This document shows positions 13,445-24,475 of a DNA stretch of 64,000 bases, piece by piece. The position numbers and the translations under genes were made by a program. Within the stretch, counting starts at the first letter, position 1. Every line of letters starts with the position of its first letter. The notes below the pieces were generated by a model. The model saw only the letters and a program-made list of their open reading frames with translations. It did not search any database and was not told where the DNA came from. Location: NCBI GenBank assembly GCA_026168455.1, contig CM047425.1, forward strand, positions 2,702,001 through 2,766,000, given 5' to 3'. This DNA comes from Theocolax elegans (Eukaryota > Arthropoda > Insecta > Hymenoptera > Cerocephalidae).

Positions 13445-14223
13445 ATACAGGATAAAAAAATAATCATCGGCACAGTACGTAATATACCCTATATATATGT
13501 ATATACATATACGCATCATCGATAACAAAAAAAATAGAATTTTTTTTTTTGTAAAAAGATATAATACAATATATACAACGTTCTTTTTACAAAAAAAAAG
13601 AATGATTTTTTATATATAAATGTGTGTCTGTGTGTGTGTGTGTGTATCTGCGCTTGGAATTGACACGTGTTTCGTTGACACCTGATAGAAAAATTTTTCG
13701 TTTCGTACGTATGTGTGTATATATACACGCACACACTGCGGTTTTATATTTAAATATATATATATATATATGTTTAAGAGAAAACAACAACAACAAAAAC
13801 CAATGGAACGAAAGAATTTTCTTTTCTATTATTATTATTATTAAATACATGTATAGCAATTATTAAATGTACAAATATATTATGAAAATCTCTTGTATAA
13901 GCTGGCTCTTTTTTTTTCTTAATTTTATTAAGGACGTCTATTATAGCGACATACTTTTTAAACGATTATATATATATCATATAGAATTTCTGCCATTATA
14001 TACGGATAATAAAAGCGTGCAAGTAATCACTTCGAACGGATAATGTGTTCACGTTTCCTTTTTTTTTCGTTTGGTTTTTATCGACGAGATGTAAAAAAAC
14101 AAGATTTTTTATACACGCACACACGATGAAGAGGTGGGAAGAAAATCAAAATATTTTCATCGGTAAATGAAATAATCGCATAGCCAAAAAGAAAAATTTT
14201 ACTTCCGTCGATACAAATTGCAT

Positions 14224-14363
14224 AAATAGTATATTACACACCTAGGGAGGTAAAGTATTGGTCAGTCCATAGCACATGTAAATTGGCACCTGAGCCGAAG
14301 GCGAGGGTGGCAAACATGTGCTATGGGGTGACCATTTTACCTCCCGTGGGATGTATACTATTT
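14224..14363. repeat. First of two adjacent long stem-loops
   Basis: Reading inwards, the arms AAATAGTATA, GGGAGGTAAA, ATAGCACATGT and TTGGCACC pair with CAA/GGTGGCAA, ACATGTGCTAT, TTTACCTCCC and TATACTATTT. The stem is about 60 bp per side with a few mismatches. It closes on a tiny CCGAAGG-type loop at about 14294-14302. The stem is far richer in G+C than the surrounding DNA. Confidence 0.85.
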
Positions 14364-14450
14364 TTCACCACCAGTAGGCCGAAAATAACACATTCCTTTT
14401 TCGGTGCCGGGAGGGAATTGGTACTTTCGGTCTACGTGTGGTGAAAAAAA
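14361..14450. repeat. Second of two adjacent long stem-loops
   Basis: TTTTTCACCACCAGTAGGCC and the following GAAAATAAC pair with GTACTTTCGGTCTACGTGTG and GTGAAAAA on the other side of a CGGTGCCGGGAG centre. It abuts the preceding hairpin with essentially no spacer. It is non-coding. Confidence 0.8.
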
Positions 14451-15249
14451 ATTTGCGTATGTATATGTATATATATCTCACTCGTTTTTTCTTTTTTTTT
14501 GGTATAAAATTTAGAAACAAAGAAAGTTTACACGGCGTGCCGTCGGAAGAAAAGAAAAAAAAAAGTATGATATTAAAAAAAACGATTTTTTAATCGCGAA
14601 TCGACGCACAATTGATATAGATTAACGAATCCCGTGCGATATTTGATAGAGTTATTTTTTTTATATATACATACAGTTTGTTCGTCGAGAGTCGAGGCGT
14701 AAGAAACGAATTTTCGGGCAAAAAGCAATTAATAATAAATAATATCTAAAAAAAAAAAAATAAATTAGGTTTAGTTTATAGACTTTGGATCTTTGTGGAA
14801 ATATATATATGTACATATATATTGTATTAATATCGTGTATGTATGATATATGATTAAAAATGGGAATAAAGAGAGTTCGATCGACGCGAATCGCTGAGCT
14901 TCGGGTTGTTACATTGTTAAGAGTTTCAAGTGATATTGCAGTTATGCGGTCGACTCGATTTATATATATATAATATGGGAAGATGTAAGAAAAAGGAAAA
15001 AGATGGGGAAAAAAAAGTATATATATATATATATATATACATATAATTGTCTCTAAATTCGACACTCGTGGTATAAATAATAGGTATATTTAAGATTTCT
15101 GTATAGAGGATGTGTGAAAGTAAGTGATGACTGTTCAGCTGCAGTTACCGATGAGAGAGAAAAATTAGAAAAAACGAACGTATAGACAAATTGACACACA
15201 AATTTTTTGTGCAATGTGTATTCCTTACAAGAAATAAATGGATTATTAT

Positions 15250-15790
15250 TATTAAATGTCTTATTTTCTTTTTTTTTATTTGTAAGTGTGTAAATAACAA
15301 TTTTTACTTGTCGTTGCATTACAATTTTGAAGCAAAGACATTTTTATTTTTTTGTCATTTGTAAATGTAAATATCATTTTTTAGTTTATCCTTGCATTAT
15401 AATTTTTAAGCAAAGGATTTTTTATTTTTTTTTTCATTTATAAATATAAATAACAGTTTTTACAATTAGGTACTTTCTTTCTTATTTAATCTTGTCGTTA
15501 CATTGCAATTTTGAAGCGAAGACAGTTTTATTTTTTTTATTTTCATTTGTAAGGGAAAATATTAGTTTAATTTTACTGTTACATTATAATTTTGAACTAA
15601 AAACATTTTTATTATCTTTTGTCATTTATACAATATTTATCAAAGACATTTTTATTTGTTTTTGTCATATTTTTAAGCAAAGGAATTTTTATTAATTTTT
15701 TCATTTATAAATATAAATATTTGTTTTTATTTTATCGTTACATTACAATTTTCAAGCTAAGACATTTTAAATTAATTATTATTTCTTTCA
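15250..15790. repeat. Degenerate minisatellite, about six 80-100 bp units
   Basis: The unit core CGTTACATTACAATTTTGAA, followed by GC(A/G)AAGACATTTTTATTTT and TCATTTATAAATATAAATA, recurs near 15311, 15393, 15495, 15578, 15670 and 15738. The copies diverge in sequence and length. No coding frame is preserved. Confidence 0.75.
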
Positions 15791-16798
15791 TTTATTATTT
15801 TTTAACATTCACTGTACATTTATTCTTTTATTTAAAATGTAATACCAGAAATCTATAAATAATAACAATTTGTGCTTGAACTATAAATCTTTTATTTCTT
15901 TTTTTTTACAATTTTTTCGTTTTAACATACTTATATATAGTACAGGTTAAAAAAATTTACATTCATTATAATATAACATTCATTCAAATTCATAATAATA
16001 CAAGTGAAATTGCATGCTAATGTTTCTTTGGAAACATTATTAAAAAGTTTGTTTTATAAAAATTGTAAAAGATAATGTACATTTTAATTTTTTTTTCTTT
16101 ATCTATAATAAGAAAAGCTGCGTGTGTTGTATTAAGTCTTTTCTCAAATATAATTAATACTTTTCATTTCGAAAAATGTATAAAATAGTATACCAATATT
16201 TAAGTCACAGCATCAAAAGGAACCTACTCCGAGCTACACAATATTTTTAAATATTACATAATCTCTACATAAATATAAAACAGCTACATTTTCTTTATAT
16301 TTACATATTTTGTATATTAAAAAAATAAATCTTTTGTAATCAACTACTTAACTATGAAACTTCTTTTTGACTAAGCTTTTAATACTTGTAAAAAGTATAT
16401 ATAATATAATTTCCAGTTAAGAATTTTCAGTTATATTTTTAGACTAGTCAATGTTAAAACATTGTATTAAAAATATATTTCGTGTATAAAAGTCTTTTTT
16501 CTTTTACCAAACTGTTTTACTTTTGTAAACATCTGCATACTCAACTATAAACATATAAACTAATGTGTGTAAATATATACTAAAAATTAAAATAGATGTT
16601 GAAAACTAAAAGTATTATATCTTTTATGAATAAATATTAAATATTGCTGTAAATCAATGTAAAATTATTCTAAGTATTAACGTTGATAAAGTAGAAAATT
16701 AATATTCTGTAAAACTCTACAATTCTTATTTTTACTGTATTGCATCACTAGTAAAAAATGTTTGAGTGGAAAATCGTATTAATTTGAAATATACAGTT

Positions 16799-18146
16799 TT
16801 ATTTCTTGAAGAGATTGAGGGAAACTGCATTTAAATCTGCCCATTCTGCAAAATGTTTGCCCATCTGACACACGCAACGTAACATACTTATGCAGTCTGC
16901 TTCAGCACAATGTAGATTGTCTGGTTCGCATCCTATCATATGCATGTACAATGTTGATAATTTAAAATTTTTTGGTTTGTTTTGACCAAAATTTAATTGT
17001 TTTCTAGCACCAGATAATACTTTACAACGAATGCTGTTGTCTAGTTTAGAATTATTAATCATTTGATTTTTTGGTGTATTTTCATTAATTGCTTGCATAG
17101 TTTTAGGACTATTCTTTGGTGCATTTGGATCTGAACAATTGCCTACAGATTCAGCATTTTTGTTTGTTATCGCATCTAATACATCTTTACCATTGTCGCA
17201 CGTCAATTTTGACATTGCTCTACGTTCAGCTTCAACTTTTTCTACATCATCCAATACCGAGTATAGGGTATCATTCCAATGATCATCTAAGGAAAAATTT
17301 AATTTACTTTGGTTAAGCCTTGCTAATTCTTCTTCATCAACTTCATCATGACCTTCTGGAAGCATTTGTATTGGTTTTTGAGGTTCATCTTGCAAATCGC
17401 TGTAAAATTCTTGAAATGCAGTTAATGTATCCACACACAATATTCTGTCTGGTAATGTCTAAAACATAATTTAACACTTTTAAAATATTTATATTGTAAA
17501 ATATTATTATATATATTTATTTATATGTTTAATTCTTTTGTAACATGGTATTTCTGCCTATATTACGGCAATAAATAAATAACAAAATAAAAAAAAACAT
17601 CTATCACAAATGAAATATAATTAACCAGTAAAAATGATTAATTACCTTTCCAAGTAACTCAATTTCCAATAAAAATATTGGGTAATCAAATTGATTTCCA
17701 TTATGCGCAACAAAACAAATTAGACCAGGTAGCCTATCGATAAATTGCATAATCAAATCATAAGTCTTTTCATCAAAAGGACTGACAGCTTCAAGCGTAT
17801 CATTCCATAAATCTAAAAAAATACAAATAATTAAATGCACAATATTGAAACAAATATTTCTTTAAATAAATAATAATAAATATACTTGACAATTCTTACT
17901 TGACACAAACGAAGCTTGGGGATGTATTGGTTTTTGTGGACACACAGGTATAGTTAATTTGTGAATAATTCTGGGTAACGCTAATTTATTCCTGCTATCC
18001 GACTTAATGGAATATCTGTCAGTGGCAACCATGGAAAGTTCGGTGATCCTAGGCATTCTTGATCCTTTAATCAAATCAGTGGTTTCCAAATCGAAAAAAA
18101 CAAATGTATTTATTTTCTTGTACAACTCTTCTCCAGCATTCGACAT
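16799..18146 (-). CDS. TREX-like DEDDh 3'-5' DNA exonuclease, complete (357 aa)
   Basis: Exons on the minus strand are 18146-17900, 17812-17646 and 17458-16799 (1074 nt, 358 codons including TAA). The splice phases (1, 0) and GT-AG sites are consistent. Known TREX enzymes degrade cytosolic or damaged DNA from 3' ends as Mg-dependent DEDDh exonucleases. The catalytic set is present: D19 and E21 in FVFFDLETTD (Exo I), D125 in VAHNGNQFDYP (Exo II), and H321 and D326 in HCAEAD (Exo III). ITELSMVA, PRIIHKLTIP and LCVDTLTAF are also typical. Unusually, an acidic and Asn/Lys-rich linker of about 140 residues (roughly 155-300) separates the CVD segment from KLSTLYMHMIG. There is no TREX1-like C-terminal membrane anchor, and the protein ends shortly after the exonuclease fold, as in TREX2. 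An in-frame upstream ATG at 18257 would add 37 residues; I prefer 18146 because it places the fold at the usual distance from the start. It shares a promoter region with COG6. Confidence 0.9.
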
Positions 18147-18628
18147 TTTTAACTTTTTATTTATTACTCTTTTAGGTTTAAGAAAATTCCAAAAACTCTT
18201 CCACTGTAATGACCAAAGAGCAAACGGATGTAATGCACAGGACTCAATGAGTGACAAATGTCAAATGAATAGAACTTTCGAATTTTGGACTTACCTCAAT
18301 GCGCATTAAGTAAATGCGATTAAAATGTATTTGCAATTAGTCATATCTCTCCAAATTACCCTAATAGACATATATTTTCTAATGGCGTCTTCTGCTGGCT
18401 GCTTAGACACATAAAATTTTTTAAGGTTAGGAAGTACAAAATTAACATGAAACTCTTGGTGATGTATTCAACAGAGAACGTTGTAAAATATTAATTTTAC
18501 CCAACAACTGACAAATTTACAAACAATTATGATAGTTCTTTAGTATTTATGTAGGTAAAAATCAAGATATATAAAATGTCACGTAAACAAACCTTCGGAA
18601 AACTGGAAGCACTACACCAGCGCAGTGT

Positions 18629-18667
<39 letters not shown>

Positions 18668-18882
18668 AGTGTCACGCTTGGAAAATTTTTATCAATGGCG
18701 TTTGATCCAGGAGCGCTGGAAACTATATATAGATACAGCGTGACGTCACGATAACCGGGTAGCAAATTTTCAACTGCGAAAGGCATATTGTGTGTATATA
18801 TTTTGAATAGAGGAAAATATATATCTCGATAAGTATGTCATTATTGGTGCTGTAGAGTGTTTCGTTGACAAGAAAATTAATC
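18147..18882. promoter_or_regulatory. Bidirectional promoter region between TREX-like gene and COG6
   Basis: The two start codons lie head-to-head 736 bp apart with no recognisable exon between them, so transcription of both must start here or from upstream exons within it. The interval contains a (TG)n tract (18625-18664) and a short G+C-richer patch (18665-18760) with GCGTGACGTCACG, a CRE-like palindrome, near 18738. No TATA box is obvious close to either start. Confidence 0.6.
18625..18664. repeat. (TG)n microsatellite
   Basis: A TG dinucleotide run interrupted once near its start, inside the shared TREX/COG6 promoter interval. A comparable (GT)n tract lies at 24433-24468. Confidence 0.95.
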
Positions 18883-21425
18883 ATGGAATCTCAAGGCGAT
18901 GGTTTGGAGAAACCATCGGTGTCATCCGTCACCAAACGGATTCGCAAGTTGTTGGATACGAGGCCGGAAAATGATAAGGTACCGTGTGCGTGTGACTTTT
19001 CCAATATGCTCAAATTCAATTTGCGTTATTTTTTAAATCAAGGAAATTGGTGATATAGGAAATTTTTGTTTATAATATTATTGGGCGATTACATTTTTGC
19101 AGGATATTATTGAAGCTTTGAAACACCTGTCAACGTTCTACACAGATAACACAGAAGAGAATAGGAGGAACTTACGTAGCACGGTCGAGAAAAGAAATTT
19201 AGCACTGAACGAAGAGCATTTAGCTGCGTTTCAAGATGTTAAAAATGTGTTAGATAGTATGCATAAGGATGTCATTGGCATGAGCGAATGTGTGTTGAGT
19301 ATGACTAATAAATTGCAGAGTAGTAAAGCTGCTACCATGCAGCTACTCGAGCAGACATCAAGATTGCAACGTGAAAGGTTTTTATTTTTCATAGATATTT
19401 TATTTATTTACTTTTAGTACGATATACAACAAGTATAGAAAAATTTAATGCATGATATTGAATAAATAAAGTATTGTTTCATTTTAATAATTCTATTTTG
19501 TTTTAGTGAAAAATTGTCAATGCAGCAAGAGATTGCAGCTGCTTTTATAAGGACATTCCAATTAAACGTTAATGAAATAGCTGTTTTGCACGGTTCTTCA
19601 AGAGATGCTCCGATAACTGAAGAATTCTTTGTTGTACTTAATCGAGTTCAGGTGAATATTTGTAATAATTTTTTTAAGAACATTGCAGTATTATTGTAAA
19701 TTGAAAATTTCATTTTATAATTTGTAGGAGATTCATGGTAATTGTCGAACTTTAATGCAATCTGGTCATCAGACATTAGCTTTAGATGTAATGCAGCGCA
19801 TGACTTTGCTTCAAGAATCAGGACTGGAAAGACTTTATAGATGGACTCAAACGCAATGTCGTCATGTAGAAAATGAACAACTAGTACCTCTCCTTGCAAA
19901 AGCTATGAATAAATTGCAAGAGAGACCCGTATTGTTCAAATATATTTTAGATGAATACTGTACATCCAGGAGATCAATATTAGTCAGTTCCTTCATTGAT
20001 GCATTGACTCTTGGAAAAGGTCACGGTAGTGACTCTAACCCAATAGAAATGCATGCTCATGATCCTAAAAGATATGTAGGTGATATCCTGGCTTGGTTGC
20101 ATCAAGCTATTCCAGTAGAGAAGGAAAATTTACTTACTTTACTGAAAGCATGTGATAAGACATCCATTTCTGAACAAATATCTGATGCTTTAAGCAATAT
20201 AACAGAAGGTCTCTGTCATCCCTTGAAATCTAGAATTGAGCATATAGTTGCAGTTGAAGCTCCTTCAACAGTTTTGTATTCCATAGCTACACTGATTAGA
20301 TTTTACAAGTCCATTCTTAAACCTATTATTCAGGACAGTGTATTGGATAAAATGTTTGGAGATTTATTGGAATTGAGCGAGAAAAGTTTTGTCAGTAGAC
20401 TACAAAGAGAAACTAGAACTGCACTTGGAGAAAGGGCTGAACCACCAGGTACAGATTTAGTACCTGCACCATCAGTTTCAAGATTACTTGCTCTCCTCAA
20501 CGAGGTTCTTTCAGTTGCAAGTATAGCAGAAGACAGAGAAAAAGATATGTTGCTAGTAAGTTTCATAAATGGAATACATTGAATCAATAACAATACACTT
20601 AAATTTATCTTAATTTTATTATTAACTTGCAGATAGTTTCTTGCATTATCGACCCCTTACTGCAAGAGGTAAACGAAACAGCCTCGCGACTTCCAACTGT
20701 AGATATGGCTGTATATCTTTTAAATTGCATGCATCAAATTCATTCTACTCTGAGTCTATACGAATACATGGATCAACGTTTAGAACGATTGCAGGTATAT
20801 TTAATAAACTAATAATCAGATGGAAATTAGTAATTTTTTAAAAATTAGTAAAAAATATTTTACTTATTTATTTATTTATTTATTAACCAGATAAGAATTA
20901 CACAATAATACATTAATACGTATATCATGTAAAAATAATCAATTAAACATTTAAGGCCCAATCGGATGCTCAAATAGATACATTAACTTCGGAGCAAGCT
21001 AGTTCTTTAGTTGCTCATCTAAATCTTGGTCCCATATATAACATTCTACAAGGTCGAGATCAAGGCCCCGTATCTGCTATACCAGGAATGGATCCACTCA
21101 GTATTAAAGAATTTACTGTAAGAATAATGACATTAAAAAAAAATCTTAAATCTACTAACTTAATTAAAAAAAATATCTTGTATCATTTCAGAATAAATTA
21201 GAAGCTTTTCTCGTTATGCCAGATGTCCTGCTACTTCCTCAAATATCGTTACTCCAGAGCAGTACTCATCGAGCGAACACTCAAAAAAGAGCTTTTGAAG
21301 TTATTGGTGCAATTTACAAACAACTCTATGATGCATGTCACGATCCAAAAAATTTGTACCAAAATCCAAGCAGCCTATTTTTCCATTCACCAGAAGATCT
21401 CCTAAACATCTTATTCGCTCACTGA
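18883..21425 (+). CDS. COG6: Conserved oligomeric Golgi complex subunit 6 (COG6), complete (633 aa)
   Basis: There are seven exons: 18883-18978, 19103-19377, 19507-19651, 19728-20555, 20633-20794, 20956-21117 and 21192-21425 (1902 nt including TGA). All introns are short (52-161 bp) and GT-AG, and all junctions keep the frame. COG6 is part of lobe B of the COG tether, which captures vesicles recycling Golgi glycosylation enzymes. The N-terminus (TKRIRKLLDTRPENDK, then IIEALKHLSTFYTDN and RRNLRSTVEKRNLALNEEHL) matches the COG6 signature, followed by a helical coiled-coil stretch (about residues 35-130). The large exon 4 covers the helical-bundle body. The C-terminus, SPEDLLNILFAH, also fits, and the length is near the family's usual 650 or so. 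An upstream TTG-initiated extension is not needed; ATG at 18883 is the first ATG in frame. It is divergent from the TREX-like gene. Confidence 0.96.
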
Positions 21426-22100
21426 ACAAAGATGTTTGTGCAAAATCATTATAAATGTATATGTATTATCAAGATGTTCAAGTGGTGTACCAAAGCAAAA
21501 AATAATTGTACATATTTAAAAGCAAAGTGTTGTACGTTGAGCATTTAAATTTATGTTATACTTATTATGATTTTTAAATGTTACACACTAGCGTAATTGA
21601 AATAATTTAAATTATCTTTAAAACAGTGAATTTGCTTATATTATATAAAAATGACTTTTCACCATGAAGTTAATTGAAACAATTTAAATTTCTATATAAA
21701 CTTATATCATATCAAGAATGACTTTTAAACAAAACTATGAAATACAATTGAAGCTTATGTTATACATCTACAATGATATGTAAGTACTATCAAACACAAT
21801 TGAAATTAAGATTTAACTTACGTTACACATACAATGATTTTAAAATATTCTTACCTAACGTTATTATCATATATTCGTTAAATTGAGTTAAAGATATTAA
21901 ATTGACACACACATGCGTAAGAGAAAGAAATATAAAAAAAAAAGAAGAAAATGCTGTGCAAGTTCTATTAAAATACATAAATAACTATATATTTTTGTCA
22001 TTACGCAGTACTTATGAAATTGTAAATTAGATGTTTGTTACAACAAAGTACACGTACACATATATATATATTATATAAATAAAAATCAAACAAAATACAA
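21426..22100 (+). other. COG6 3' UTR and 3' flank
   Basis: AT-rich, with three loosely repeated stretches between about 21540 and 21850 (variants of 'AATTGAAA...TTA(T/C)GTTAYAC'). A likely poly(A) signal context, ATAAATAAAAAT, lies near 22075. No further exon was recognised. Confidence 0.45.
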
Positions 22101-23400
22101 GATATGTCTTTTAGTACACAGTATATGTAATACTTGTCCCAACGTAGAATGAGCTTACAGCGGTACAGCCTCGCGCGCTCACTATATAAGCGTTGGTGGG
22201 GAGAAAATAAAGAAACTCGCGTATGTATATATATGTATATATGTGTGTATATATAAAGAGTAAGCGAAAGATAAAGCGAGATAGAGCGTTAGAGAGAAGT
22301 ATACACATGTGTATATATATATATGTATATACATCCATCTCCGTCGTTTGGGAGAGTATATAGAGGTGGGTTGGTTGGTTGGTTGTGCGCGGGGCGCTCG
22401 TTTTCGTTTTCCTCGCTCGCCGCTCGCTACTCGCTCACCAGTCGACGTCCGTCCGGCGTTGTGGAATGCGGTCGCGCATCGTCTCTCTCTCTCTCTCCTC
22501 GTTTACGAACCGAATATAATATATATATTATCCACGATCGGTATAGTATATCCCACATCTACATATATATATATATACACACACACACAAGCGCGTTGTG
22601 GACTGATATATATATATATATATATATATACACCTGTGCACGTACATGTGTCGAACCGGGATGATCCGACCGCGACAAAGTGCGTAAACGTATACATATA
22701 TAACCTCTCCGTTTCTTTTATTTTTTATTTCTTTTCTTCTCCCCTCCGAGGATATAAAAGTACAAGACGAAGAGAGGATAAAAGTATATATATATATACA
22801 GTGCGGGGGTATATGTATATATATATATATATATGTGTGTGTATTTGATATTCCGTGAGAAGAAAGGATAGGAGAGGAAAGAAAGAAAGTCCGTTGCCCG
22901 ATGTGCGCGTGTGCGAGGACGAGTGGCGGATGATCCAGCGGCTGCCGCCGCGAGATGCGTTACTTACCCGCCGCCGCTTCTTCAGCGAGATTATACGCCG
23001 GAACTCGCGACTGAGAGAGAGAGAGAGAGAGAGAGTGAGTGAGGGAGGGAGGGAGGAGCGCACACGCACACGCACAAAACCGTGTGCGCGTATTCGTACA
23101 TACATACATACATACACATACGTAAAACGTTCAAGTTGTTTATTCCGAGGACACATACATACATGCATATAAATTAGACGTCGATATACGTATATACATA
23201 TTATATACGTGTACATACACACACGCTTGAGGTTATAGTGACGGATACAGTACAGGTATATATATACACGTGTGTGTGCGCGCGTTCGTGTGTGTTTCTG
23301 TGTGTGTGTGCGCGCGGATCACTGTGTACACGCACATATCAGTTCGAGAGGAGATCTTTGACGAAAATTAATATACCGCGAGTGCGTGCCGCGAGACAAG
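22101..23400 (+). promoter_or_regulatory. PKN promoter and 5' UTR region for exon 1A
   Basis: Composition rises sharply in G+C and CpG compared with the flanks (for example 22380-22500, 22640-22690, 22890-23100 and 23260-23400), interspersed with TA, CA, GA and GAGGGAGG tracts. GAGAGA arrays (23012-23035) are typical of GAGA-factor-bound insect promoters. An initiator-like TCAGTT with its A at 23341 precedes the first ATG by 60 bp. Reading frames here are repeat-driven and not credible as genes. The exact start site cannot be determined by eye. Confidence 0.6.
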
Positions 23401-23424
23401 ATGGCGGAGTCGAGCTATTATCAG
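23401..23424 (+). CDS. Pkn: PKN exon 1A (first coding exon, MAESSYYQ)
   Basis: ATG GCG GAG begins in a good context (AAGATGGCG) and the exon ends CAG|GTGAGT, a near-consensus donor. It is in phase 0 with the exon at 49960 (GGA GAA TAC), giving SSYYQGEYMRHPVLY. It lies directly downstream of the GC-richer promoter tract. Confidence 0.85.
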
Positions 23425-23871
23425 GTGAGTTCGAGAGACCGACTATATATATATATATATATATATATACGATCTTTTTCTCTCTCTTTCTTGGCGCGCA
23501 AGGTTCTCTTCTTCTTTATTTCTCCTCCTTCTTTCTTTCTTTCTCGCTCTCTCTCTCTGTTCAGTTGTATACTTATATATATATATACCTTTTTTTATTT
23601 CGTCTTTGAGGTCCAAGCGTCGGGTCGCCCTCGTTTTTTTTTTCTTTCTTCTTTCTCTCTTTTTTTTATTTTACTTTTCTCTCGTTGTACACACACACAC
23701 GTACGAGCCGACGCCATGATTAAAGGTTAATAACAACGTTAAATTACGATTTTTTATTGTAGGTTCATATACTTTGATAATTTTAGTAACGTTTGTTCTC
23801 TAGCTGCTTGTGTGTATTTTTTTATACGTATAGAGAGAGACGTTCACTACGCGTGTTTTGGCAAACTATCG

Positions 23872-23923
<52 letters not shown>

Positions 23924-24429
23924 GTCTCGATCGATGATCTATTATAGATCAGTGTGAGAAAATACTTTGGGTATTGTAGGTTAGAACCTTATTTTTTTTT
24001 TTGCTTCACGGGGAATATTTGAATGTGTACCTGTCGTTGTGTTCTATAAGTAATTTTTCAAATTAATTTCGGTTTGTTTAATTATCGTTGTGTAATTCAC
24101 ATTTAGTTGATGATCAATCGATCTTAACGGGAATATACCGCGAATTGACAACACGTGCGAAAAAGGCATAGTGTATCGATTGTGATGTATTAAATTTTAA
24201 TAGGTACTTATGTTTTTTTTTCTTGTTTAAGTATAATAATAATATTGTTTTTAATTGAGGATCTCAAGTTTCCATCGTTATGATTGCGAAATTTCGGTTC
24301 GTTGGAACTGAACTTAAATGAGGCATCGTCGGAAGACCGAATAAATATAAATATAGTATAATTTATTCAATGATATATCGATTTTTGGTTTTTAAAAATT
24401 TTTAATCCGATTACCGAATTATTTTTTAA

Positions 24430-24475
<46 letters not shown>

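Larger units (their letters stand above)
9513..16798. other. Long intergenic stretch between converging elongase and TREX genes, probably including the elongase 3' UTR
   Basis: No protein-coding exon is recognisable here. From 9513 to about 15100 the DNA is crowded with (TA)n, (TG)n, (CA)n and (GA)n tracts and poly-A/poly-T runs, a texture typical of long insect 3' UTRs. AATAAA-type signals occur repeatedly, for example near 10812, so the poly(A) site cannot be fixed. From about 15250 the texture changes to a degenerate tandem repeat and plain AT-rich sequence, leading into the 3' flank of the exonuclease gene on the other strand. Confidence 0.55.

Noticed and set aside
12197..13866. Minus-strand and plus-strand frames of 70-100 residues
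   Set aside because: Tyr/Ile/Phe-rich products of TA and poly-A tracts, with mutually overlapping frames. They are treated as non-coding 3' UTR-like sequence.
18147..18257. In-frame N-terminal extension of the TREX-like protein starting at 18257
   Set aside because: The added 37 residues show no family similarity, and the fold begins a normal distance after the ATG at 18146. Not excluded as a transcript variant.
22309..23730. Several overlapping open frames of 100-180 residues on both strands
   Set aside because: They are driven by (TA)n, (CA)n and (GA)n repeats, encode runs such as YIYIYI and RERERE, and overlap each other in the PKN promoter tract. No domain is recognisable.
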